DNA of 36,549 nucleotides from a virus, in the IMG/VR virus record IMGVR_UViG_3300042338_000020, positions 1 through 36,549 of that record; one strand, 5' to 3'. Made by a program: the position numbers and the translations under genes. Of this stretch, positions 12,071-18,693 are shown piece after piece; the stretch's first letter is position 1, and each line of letters begins with the position of its first letter. Below the pieces are notes generated by a model. That model saw nothing but the letters and a program-made list of their open reading frames with translations. It was not told where the DNA came from and did not search any database.

Positions 12071-12316
12071 AGGGTCGTCTAACGGTAGGACAACGGACTT
12101 TGACTCCGTGAATGTTGGTTCAATCCCAGCCCCTTCAGCCACTTTCGGCGGCCAGCGGAACGGTGCGGTGCGTAGGTAGTATTTGCCTATGCAGATGCAC
12201 AGGCCGCCGAGGTACTGGTGTTCGTGCGAGCAGTAATACCCTTGGCCGTTGGCAGGGCAGAAAAAAACGCAGTCCTGACAGCCGTTAGGGACTACCCAAC
12301 TCGGCTGCGTAGCCAT
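12059..12316 (-). CDS. Cys-rich 85-aa protein running into the antisense of the tRNA
   Basis: From the ATG at 12316 the first 60 or so residues look like a small metal-binding protein: CQDCVFFC, then C and H in GYYCSHEH and GGLCICIG. It overlaps the end of the phosphoesterase gene by 25 bases. The last 26 residues (GAGIEPTFTESKSVVLPL) are simply the reverse strand of the tRNA-Gln gene and should not be trusted as a protein domain. No strong ribosome site is seen. The N-terminal part resembles the Cys-rich protein at 8330, so a real gene that ends across the tRNA is possible but uncertain. Confidence 0.4.
   Translation of the reverse strand: MATQPSWVVPNGCQDCVFFCPANGQGYYCSHEHQYLGGLCICIGKYYLRTAPFRWPPKVAEGAGIEPTFTESKSVVLPLDDPSAA
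12068..12141 (+). tRNA. tRNA-Gln (anticodon TTG)
   Basis: A complete cloverleaf folds by hand: acceptor TGAAGGG/CCCTTCA, D stem GTC/GAC, anticodon stem ACGGA/TCCGT with loop CTTTGAC (anticodon TTG), T stem GTTGG/CCAGC with loop TTCAATC, discriminator G and an encoded CCA end (12139-12141). It reads CAA and, by wobble, CAG. It ends the early operon. The phage has very glutamine-rich virion proteins, which could explain why this is the only tRNA it carries. Confidence 0.95.
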
Positions 12317-13353
12317 GTTAAGTATTCCGCGCCTTCCTCGGGTTCCCACCATACCTTGATCAAATCAGGGTGATCGTTGGGCAAGTCAGGGTTGATCGTG
12401 GTCAGCGCACAGGGCGACAAGCAATTGTCACGAAAGCCACGCTCTTTTGCATAGCGATCATAAATCTTATAACTAGCCACCTTCATCGTGTGCATGGTTA
12501 TGCCAGATATTGCATCTTTTAAAACGCTGTAGGCTGATTCGTGCTTATGGCCTGCCACATACAGGTGGTCGCGTGTACCCATCAGGGCGGCTTTCATAGG
12601 GCCGTGGGCAGGGTTCCAAATGGACGAGCCGCTGTGGTCGTGGCGGGCGTTTATTCGCACTTCTGACCCGTTAGGGAACCGCAACACAATGCGAGCTTCT
12701 GACCCTCGGTACAGCGAGTTGTTGTATTTAGCGATCCATTTAAGCGGGTCACCCGCGCCTGACCACAAGTCATGGTTTCCGGCAATCATGTAAAGCCACC
12801 GGCAGCGGTTTACAAACCACTCGGCCAACCGCCATGCCTGTGCGGCAGAGGTCGCCTGATCGCCGTAAAGCCTTGCTAAACGGCCAACCCAGTTGTTCGT
12901 GGTATCCCCCACCGAGCAGGCAAACAGCCCCTCTGTGGCGTTTACGAGGGCGGTGTGGCGCTCAATGGCCTCTATGTCGCAGCCATCGTCGTCAACGTGC
13001 GGGTCACCGAAGTGCAGCAGCCCAATCGGGCCTGCAATCTTGATTTTGATAGGGATGAGCTTGGAGGCTTCTTCGTGTTCGCGTTTGTGCAGGAACTTGC
13101 GTTTGCGCTGTTCTATCAATTCCTCAATGGGAACGTCGTCGTTAGGTAGCGGGGTAAACTCAAATTGATCACGCGGCGCGATGGTCTGGGCGTTAAGTCC
13201 GGGGATGGAAATGCCCTTGCCTCGCATATCTTGTATGCGATTCATTACAGTTCTGACGTTGATCCCAAGTTTTTGCGCCGCTATTGTTCTAGCGCCGTTT
13301 GACTCTTGTAAGGCTTGCAGTATCTGTTCGTCAGTCGCCTTTTTTGCGCTCAC
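12292..13353 (-). CDS. HTH-containing calcineurin-like metallophosphoesterase
   Basis: 353 aa from the GTG at 13353 (GAAGG upstream). The N-terminal 45 residues form a helix-turn-helix (ATDEQILQALQESNGARTIA, then LGINVRTVMNRIQDM), a linker follows, and residues 105-275 hold a full metallophosphoesterase metal site: D117-x-H119, G149-D150...N154, G192-N193-H194-D195, H238/H240 and G268-H269-x-H271. It should hydrolyse phosphodiester or phosphomonoester bonds with two metal ions; the HTH may bring it to DNA. It lies at the far end of the leftward transcript after the lysis genes. Confidence 0.88.
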   Translation of the reverse strand: MSAKKATDEQILQALQESNGARTIAAQKLGINVRTVMNRIQDMRGKGISIPGLNAQTIAPRDQFEFTPLPNDDVPIEELIEQRKRKFLHKREHEEASKLIPIKIKIAGPIGLLHFGDPHVDDDGCDIEAIERHTALVNATEGLFACSVGDTTNNWVGRLARLYGDQATSAAQAWRLAEWFVNRCRWLYMIAGNHDLWSGAGDPLKWIAKYNNSLYRGSEARIVLRFPNGSEVRINARHDHSGSSIWNPAHGPMKAALMGTRDHLYVAGHKHESAYSVLKDAISGITMHTMKVASYKIYDRYAKERGFRDNCLSPCALTTINPDLPNDHPDLIKVWWEPEEGAEYLTWLRSRVG

Positions 13354-13567
13354 GTTTAGCCTTCCTTTTAACCGTGATCCCGAGTTCTTCTCGGCGTTTC
13401 GCGGTAACTTCTGGGGCTAACTCGGCTCTCCACTCCAAATGTCCGTCAACCAGTCTGTACTCTTCTTTGTGCGTTAGCGCACAGTCGCAGCACTCGGTAT
13501 AGGTATAGCCCTTCACCCTATACCAAGAGCCTTCGTTCATCTGCACAACGGGGATTTTCTTTGGCAT
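13331..13567 (-). CDS. 78-aa small Cys-containing basic protein
   Basis: Small protein with TECCDCALTHKEEYRL (C26, C27, C29 and a nearby His), a possible zinc site, and a very basic end (VKRKAKRERKKGD). A good GAGGGG ribosome site precedes the ATG at 13567. It lies 1 base after the lysozyme stop and overlaps the phosphoesterase start by 23 bases. Function unknown; the basic tail suggests nucleic-acid contact. Confidence 0.7.
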   Translation of the reverse strand: MPKKIPVVQMNEGSWYRVKGYTYTECCDCALTHKEEYRLVDGHLEWRAELAPEVTAKRREELGITVKRKAKRERKKGD

Positions 13568-13568
13568 A

Positions 13569-14051
13569 TCAACCCCTCAAATACAATCTTTGCTCATCTC
13601 GCCTACGATTTACAAGTCCTTTCAATACCTTACCACCGGCTTTTGACCATTTCATGAACTCTGCGGCGGCTTCTTCAAAGTCACCACGGTTGTGTTTCAT
13701 GCGTAATGACGAGCGTTGGAGATTGCCTAGCCCCACGTTAAAAGAAAAGGAAACGAGGGCGTCAAACTGGCCTTGATGATTAACAGCAGCAGGGCAAAGT
13801 CGGGCCACGCCGCGCTCAAACCTGCCAAGGTCTTGAGCAAGGATAGCGTCAACCTCTCCCATAGTGAGGATGCGATCCCAACCTTCGGGTATCGGTAAAT
13901 CCCGTCGTTCTGCAAACGGCACCTTGGCGTGGTTAGGATCAATAACGTGGCCGACCCCGACCGTCCATAGCAGGGCCGGACACCGATAAGGGCGCGTCCT
14001 TACGCCCTCATGATGTTTAATCATGTGGATTGCGGCAGGGCTAACCTTCAC
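13569..14051 (-). CDS. Endolysin, GH24 lysozyme (P21 R / P22 gp19 type)
   Basis: 160 aa from the GTG at 14051, which overlaps the holin stop (GTGA); an ATG at 14081 is an alternative but lies inside the holin gene. Catalytic region: E15 (HHEGVRTR), C24 where the family usually has Asp, and T30 (LLWTVGVGH), an E-8-C-5-T triad, which is a known minority variant. The rest (DALVSFSFNVGLGN, SLRMKHN, GLVNRRRDEQRLYL) is standard for phage GH24 muramidases. It cleaves peptidoglycan at the end of infection. No signal-anchor is seen at the N-terminus, so release through the holin is likely. Confidence 0.92.
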   Translation of the reverse strand: MKVSPAAIHMIKHHEGVRTRPYRCPALLWTVGVGHVIDPNHAKVPFAERRDLPIPEGWDRILTMGEVDAILAQDLGRFERGVARLCPAAVNHQGQFDALVSFSFNVGLGNLQRSSLRMKHNRGDFEEAAAEFMKWSKAGGKVLKGLVNRRRDEQRLYLRG

Positions 14052-14533
14052 TTTTTGCCGAAAGCCTGCGTACCAAACCAAAAAGCAATGATGCTGCTCA
14101 AAATTAGCATCTCGTCGTCAGAAAACACTTCTGCCATCGCAGCGGCAAACGGCACACCCGTGTTGTAGGCATACCAAACGCCTGCAATGTTAATGGCGAC
14201 CAATTCCAGCACAAAGATGTAGGTCACAACCGGGCGCACCGAGGCGCGAAGGTTAATCATCCATTGAGATGCGCCTTTGCCGATCTCAACGTCGTGGCTA
14301 TACAGCGCCTGGCGTTCCTCGCCTGCGGTCTGCGTCTGGATTTGCTCTAGCTTAATTTCCTCAACCCGCGCTTGCGCGATAAACCCCCGCTCTGCGAGGG
14401 CTAGTTCACGCTCCTTTTGGGCGGCAACAAGGGCAAGCTCATGCTTCTTGTCTTGGCGGTCTTGGAAAATCTCAAGAATCTTGGGGAGGCCGCCTGCGAG
14501 GAACGACAAGAACGTGCTGATCATCGTCATCAT
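14048..14533 (-). CDS. Putative holin (GTA-type 3TM-like)
   Basis: 161 aa. A hydrophobic N-terminal segment (ISTFLSFLAGGLPKILEIF), a charged coiled coil at about 25-80 (QDKKHELALVAAQKERELALAERG), and two membrane segments near 103-122 (VVTYIFVLELVAINIAGVWY) and 143-157 (MLILSSIIAFWFGTQ). This plan matches the GTA_holin_3TM-like holins encoded just before endolysins. It ends in an overlap with the lysozyme start and begins in a 4-base overlap with the 85-aa gene. Confidence 0.8.
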   Translation of the reverse strand: MMTMISTFLSFLAGGLPKILEIFQDRQDKKHELALVAAQKERELALAERGFIAQARVEEIKLEQIQTQTAGEERQALYSHDVEIGKGASQWMINLRASVRPVVTYIFVLELVAINIAGVWYAYNTGVPFAAAMAEVFSDDEMLILSSIIAFWFGTQAFGKK

Positions 14534-14787
14534 TTGTTGCGTTCCTCTATCAACTTGACCCGCAATTGCAGGTCGTAAATCTTATCTAGCAGCTCTTCTT
14601 TCTGTTTCTGGCGATTAGCGGCGCTAATGGGGCTGTCCGTTGGCACGCCCTCTGGCGTAATCAGGGCGGGCATCTTGCCTTCTATGGCGATCAAGCGATT
14701 GTTAAACGATGTGATCTCCGACAGCAACCAGCCTACAGCGGCCAGCAGTACCGGAAACAACATATCCACAATCTTCTGCATATTCAC
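14530..14787 (-). CDS. 85-aa membrane-anchored coiled-coil lysis-cassette protein
   Basis: One N-terminal membrane segment (VDMLFPVLLAAVGWLLSEITS), a Pro-rich linker, then a charged helix (QKQKEELLDKIYDLQLRVKLIEERNK). The topology is like an inner-membrane spanin or an accessory holin. Position directly upstream of the holin supports a lysis role. No separate outer-membrane spanin lipoprotein was found. Overlaps both neighbours by 4 bases. Confidence 0.6.
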   Translation of the reverse strand: MNMQKIVDMLFPVLLAAVGWLLSEITSFNNRLIAIEGKMPALITPEGVPTDSPISAANRQKQKEELLDKIYDLQLRVKLIEERNK

Positions 14788-14978
14788 TTTTGCAACGCCT
14801 CAAGGAGCAACATCCCCATGCTGCCGAGCGCGCCAAGCAGGATGAGGATAATTGCGCCGCCCACCTTCAGCATAAGTTGCTCAAGGCGCTTCAGTCGCGC
14901 ATGAATTGCCTCGTAACGCACCGCGCAAACGTCAATGTGGCTCGTCACGGTTGTTTCTAGCTCTTGCAACGTCGTCAT
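14784..14978 (-). CDS. 64-aa coiled-coil plus C-terminal membrane protein (XhlA/holin-like)
   Basis: The N-terminal half is a charged helix (TSHIDVCAVRYEAIHARLKRLEQ), and the C-terminal half is a membrane segment (VGGAIILILLGALGSMGMLLLEAL). This coil-then-membrane order is that of XhlA-type haemolysin/holin accessory proteins, the mirror image of the 85-aa protein next to it. Start ATG 14978 overlaps the 50-aa gene stop. Confidence 0.6.
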   Translation of the reverse strand: MTTLQELETTVTSHIDVCAVRYEAIHARLKRLEQLMLKVGGAIILILLGALGSMGMLLLEALQK

Positions 14979-15127
14979 TGCTTCGTTTCCTCTACCTTCG
15001 GCACTTGCGGCTCGGCCTGTTCCTTAATCTTTAGCATTAGCGGCCAAGCGCCTACCTTGGTCGGCAGGTCGCCCAGCACTTGCAGGATGGCGTTTATTTC
15101 CTCAACGGATAGTTCCAACTTAATCAT
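14975..15127 (-). CDS. 50-aa protein between fibre accessory and lysis genes
   Basis: Read from the - strand: ATG 15127, TGA 14975-14977. The product has MIKLELSVEEINAILQVLG, then a Pro/Lys/Glu-rich end (EPQVPKVEETKQ). The opening looks like a small helical domain seen in many short phage proteins. Exact ATGA overlaps with both neighbours support it. Function unknown. Confidence 0.7.
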   Translation of the reverse strand: MIKLELSVEEINAILQVLGDLPTKVGAWPLMLKIKEQAEPQVPKVEETKQ

Positions 15128-15438
15128 TCTGCGCTCCACGGCAGCGGCTTGGCGACGGTCGGCGGGTTAACGAGCATATCCAACTCACGCGCTACGTTTG
15201 CCTCTACAGCGTCTTTGTCCACGCCGTTCGCGTAGCACCAACCAAGTACCGTTTCCTCGGTCAGGTCGGGGTACGCCACGAAGTCATCGCCCGGTGAGGC
15301 AAAGCCCATGCTGCCGTAGTTGCTGGCGGTAAACTCACCGCTGCTGTCGCTGCAACGCCATGCCGCAGTCACCACAACGTCGGTATGCGAGCCGTCTTGC
15401 GGCTTGACGATCATGCTTTCAATTTTCCAAGTAGCCAT
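15124..15438 (-). CDS. 104-aa protein after the tail fibre (possible fibre assembly partner)
   Basis: Small protein beginning MATWKIESMIVKPQDGSH with a beta-rich first half (DVVVTAAWRCSDSSGEFTAS), then a helical acidic half (DLTEETVLGWCYANGVDKDAVEANVARELD). It starts immediately after the fibre stop. Proteins of this shape follow tail-fibre genes in many phages and may assist fibre assembly, but no biochemical role can be read here. Confidence 0.7.
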   Translation of the reverse strand: MATWKIESMIVKPQDGSHTDVVVTAAWRCSDSSGEFTASNYGSMGFASPGDDFVAYPDLTEETVLGWCYANGVDKDAVEANVARELDMLVNPPTVAKPLPWSAE

Positions 15439-18400
15439 TTATTTAGCCTCCAGTTCAGCGACACGCGCTGTCAGTTCTTGAATTGCTTTAATTAACCGCG
15501 CTTCCATTACGGAAATACCGCCGATAATTTTGAAGCCGTCAGAATCTTCGCCAACCACATCGGGGTAAACAGTTTCCATTTCCTGCGCGATAAAGCCCGT
15601 GCAGTCTTTCGGGCCGTTGATAAAGTCAAACTTTCGTGGCTTCAATGCAAGAATCTTGGCAAGTTGCCCGTCAAGGTCTGCGACGTTTTCCTTCAACCGT
15701 GCATCAGATGAACTGTAGAACTGCACACCATTTGCGCCGTTACCTTGAATACCGCCAGCACCGTTACCGCCAGCGTTATAGGTAAACGTGATATAAGTCT
15801 GGTTAGTGGTGTTGTCATTGTCTTGCTTACGAACACCAATCGCCGGATTACCTGTTGAAGATGCGGCTGTTATCTCAACGAAAAGAGCAGCTTTTGCGCT
15901 TGCTTGGGTGATTCGTAACATTTCACTATCAAGAAATGTTGAATTGCCAATACCAAGCCGACCAGCCATGTAATTCTGCGCCGTCCCCGCTGCATAGAAG
16001 TTCCAGCGGTTAGAGCCAGAGGCGATGTTGCTATGGAAGCCGAAGTTGTTGGTGGCTCCGGTGAGAGTGGAGTCAGCAAAGTAACCGTACTGATTTGTAA
16101 CGGCTGATCCTGCGCCAAATGTTCCTTGGCTTGCACGATAGTGAGCGTAACTTGCAAGTGTAAACGATGCGGCTTGAGTTCCTGCTGCGCTGTTAAAGCC
16201 TGCATAAAGCACAGTTGTACCGCTTGGAATTGCTGCGTCTTGGCTGAATCCGATTGATAATGTGCCAGATGTTGGGAGTGTTCCGTTTATCTGACATTTA
16301 ACAAACGCGGTCGCCGCCGTCCCGCCGATCCCGACGTTGCCGGAGGAGTCAATACGCATCCGTTCGGCATTCGCTGTACCAAAAATAATCGGCGCAGACT
16401 CACGGTTATAAACATACGCATCGGTAGAACTAGACTTACCGCAACCGACATAGAATCCGTCGCTTAATCCTGTTCCGGTATTGACGTTTTTGTAGCACGT
16501 TGCCGCTGCTGCCCCATACACCTCAAGCAAGGTGTCGGTGGATGGCGTCATCCCAATACCGACGTTGCCCGACGTATCTATCCGCATCCGTTCGGTGAAA
16601 GTGACGTTGTTTCCGGCAGTACCAGATGCGGCGTTGTACCAAATATGCTCCCCACCGTTTTGCGCGTAAGCGGATGCGGTGGCTGAATTGATGTATTTGT
16701 TATTGGTTCCGTCAAAAAAGTAGTTAGAACCAACAAACGTCGCGTTTGCATTATTGTTGTACAACGACGAACTGCTGATCTGTAACACCTTAAACGTCGC
16801 CGTCCATGCGCTAGGCGTTGCGCCAATTCCCACTTGGCCCGACGTATCTATCCTGACCCTCTCGCTGCCTCCGGTGTAGAAGGTCATCGGGAGGTAGGTG
16901 CCGGTGCCGCGAATTGTAGATTGAATTAACGCTTCCGACGCATTTGTACCGGCAAGCAGCAAAGACGAGTTAGTTGGATCGCTGTTGTTGTAACAGTTGA
17001 TATTTGAAGCCGTGCCAGTACCGCTTGGTAATGCGCTAATTGACGTTGCGCTATTGCTAGTGCTGGTCTGAAATGCCAAACGATTGCCAAACGGCGTGCT
17101 GGTCATGTCGCCCGTGATGCGCTGGGCGGTGCCGGTGAATGCAAGGTTGCCGGTGGTGATCGTGGCCGTACCCGCGTTCAGCGATGCCACAGAGGCATTG
17201 GTAACGGTCAGCCCTGTTACTACAGCCGTGCCGACGTTAGCCGACGCCACACTAGCTCCGGTCGCCGTCAGCGTTGTTACCGTGCCTGTGGTGATAAGCG
17301 CCACACCGACGTTGGCAGAGGCAACCGAGGCAGCGGTACTGGTCAGGTTCGTAACCGTGCCGGTTGTGATAACGGCTGTGCCGACGTTAGCGGAGGCAAT
17401 AGACGCGCTCGTAGCCGTTAGGTTGGTGATCACCGCCACGCCTGCGTTGATAGAGGCAATAGAGGCAGCCGTAAACTGAAGGTTGCCGATGTTGGCCGAA
17501 GCAATGGACGCGCCAGAGGCGGTCAGCGTCGTTACCGTAGCCGTCGTTAGCAATGCCACCGCAGCGTTGACCGAGGCAACCGAGGCGCTAGTGGCGGTCA
17601 GATTGGTGACGGTGCCGTTGGTGACAACAGCCGTTCCAAGGTTGGCCGACGTAACCGATGCGCCGACAGCGCGAAGGTCGGTGATGTTCGCCACGCCCAC
17701 GTTGGCCGAGGCAACCGATACGCCCGTCAGGGTCAGCGCCGAGATAACGGCATTGCCGAGGTTAGCCGAGGCGATAGATGCGCCGGTCGCCGTCAGATTC
17801 GTGACGGTGGCGGTCGTCAACAAAGCGACACCCGCATTGACGGAGGCGACCGAGGCGCTCGTTGCCGTCAAATTGGTGACAGTTTCGGTCGTGACAACCG
17901 CTGTGCCAACGTTGGCCGAGGTGATGGACGCACCGGCTGCGCTCAAGTCCGTAATAACCGCCACAGCCGCGTTTGCGGAGGCGGTAGAGACGGTGGGTAG
18001 GTCTGACTTGCCTGTGACGGCGAGGGTGCTACCGAGCGTCGCAGCGCCCGTCACGGCAAACGTGCCGCCGACCGACAGCGCCGAGGTGACCGACACATTG
18101 GCTTGCAGGCCGGTGTTGCCCGTAACCGTCAAGGTGCCGTTGATCGTCGTGTTGCCGAACGAGTTGGCGGCATTGATCATCTGGAAGCGGGTGCCGTCGT
18201 AAATCACAACGACAATCTCGCCCGAGTTGATGTCGCCAGCGGCCAGCGCCGTGCTGCCGTCGCGGGTAATGGCCTTTGCGCCCAAGCCGTCCACGTTCAG
18301 CGTCACCGCGCCCGTGTTAGCGCCCGCGGCTACAAAGTAAAACAACTGGCCCGCAGCGTAGGCGGTCAGGGTGGGCGACATCGTGCCAAGAACGGTGTCG

Positions 18401-18681
18401 GTGCCAGTAATGGAGATGAGCTTGGCGACGGTGGACTGCACTTGCCCAAGGTTGGCGGCGTCCCCGATCAGCGTGCCGTTAGCAAGGCCGGTGATCTTGT
18501 TGCTGCCCATCGGGATGTTGGCCGTGGGCGTGGACTGACCGTCCTTGGTGATGCAGTTTGTTAAGCCCGAGGCAAGGTCTGCCGTCAGGGCGTTAAAGAC
18601 CGTCGCCGAAATGACGGTGTTGGCAACAACGGGCTGACCCGTTGAGTTGATGACAAAGGTGCCGCTGCCGTTAAAACTCAT
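15439..18681 (-). CDS. Tail fibre with pentad-repeat shaft and C-terminal S74 chaperone
   Basis: 1080 aa. Residues 1-180 form a virion-attachment head (GTFVINSTGQPVVANTVISA and a GQLFYFVAAGANTGAVTLN segment). Residues 231-515 are about 57 five-residue repeats with an aliphatic residue in the centre. Residues 560-900 contain three copies of an (S/T/A)ERMRIDTSGNVGIG-type unit. Residues 990-1080 are an intramolecular chaperone auto-processing domain (Peptidase_S74): SSSDARLKENV gives the Ser-Lys dyad region, then KPRKFDF, GFIAQEMETVYPDVV and a final coiled coil. The chaperone drives trimerisation and then cuts itself off. The fibre is the likely host-recognition protein. Confidence 0.92.
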   Translation of the reverse strand: MSFNGSGTFVINSTGQPVVANTVISATVFNALTADLASGLTNCITKDGQSTPTANIPMGSNKITGLANGTLIGDAANLGQVQSTVAKLISITGTDTVLGTMSPTLTAYAAGQLFYFVAAGANTGAVTLNVDGLGAKAITRDGSTALAAGDINSGEIVVVIYDGTRFQMINAANSFGNTTINGTLTVTGNTGLQANVSVTSALSVGGTFAVTGAATLGSTLAVTGKSDLPTVSTASANAAVAVITDLSAAGASITSANVGTAVVTTETVTNLTATSASVASVNAGVALLTTATVTNLTATGASIASANLGNAVISALTLTGVSVASANVGVANITDLRAVGASVTSANLGTAVVTNGTVTNLTATSASVASVNAAVALLTTATVTTLTASGASIASANIGNLQFTAASIASINAGVAVITNLTATSASIASANVGTAVITTGTVTNLTSTAASVASANVGVALITTGTVTTLTATGASVASANVGTAVVTGLTVTNASVASLNAGTATITTGNLAFTGTAQRITGDMTSTPFGNRLAFQTSTSNSATSISALPSGTGTASNINCYNNSDPTNSSLLLAGTNASEALIQSTIRGTGTYLPMTFYTGGSERVRIDTSGQVGIGATPSAWTATFKVLQISSSSLYNNNANATFVGSNYFFDGTNNKYINSATASAYAQNGGEHIWYNAASGTAGNNVTFTERMRIDTSGNVGIGMTPSTDTLLEVYGAAAATCYKNVNTGTGLSDGFYVGCGKSSSTDAYVYNRESAPIIFGTANAERMRIDSSGNVGIGGTAATAFVKCQINGTLPTSGTLSIGFSQDAAIPSGTTVLYAGFNSAAGTQAASFTLASYAHYRASQGTFGAGSAVTNQYGYFADSTLTGATNNFGFHSNIASGSNRWNFYAAGTAQNYMAGRLGIGNSTFLDSEMLRITQASAKAALFVEITAASSTGNPAIGVRKQDNDNTTNQTYITFTYNAGGNGAGGIQGNGANGVQFYSSSDARLKENVADLDGQLAKILALKPRKFDFINGPKDCTGFIAQEMETVYPDVVGEDSDGFKIIGGISVMEARLIKAIQELTARVAELEAK
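17143..17991 (-). repeat. Pentapeptide-type tandem repeats in the fibre shaft
   Basis: Residues 231-513 read in strict blocks of five with a hydrophobic centre: ASIAS ANLGN AVISA LTLTG. A larger motif A-S-x-(A/T)-S-x-N recurs with its Asn at 257, 282, 307, 327, 347, 372, 397, 412, 432, 457, 482 and 502. Every spacing is 15, 20 or 25 residues, always a multiple of five. The DNA copies are similar (GCCGACGCC-type and TTGGTAAC-type strings recur), allowing recombination between units. Confidence 0.85.
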
Positions 18682-18693
18682 CTGTGCTTACTC

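Noticed and set aside
12068-12141. tRNA-Gln as a phage attachment site
   Set aside because: The tRNA is complete and at the end of an operon, there is no integrase gene, and no repeat of its 3' end was noticed elsewhere.
12255-12270. Run of seven T on the - strand as a terminator of the leftward operon
   Set aside because: No stable stem precedes it; it encodes Val-Phe-Phe of the Cys-rich frame.
17084-18202. Long + strand open frames (131 and 239 codons) opposite the tail-fibre repeats
   Set aside because: They arise from the repetitive Ala/Thr/Val codons of the fibre read backwards, giving VTVPVVT-type low-complexity shadows without ribosome sites.
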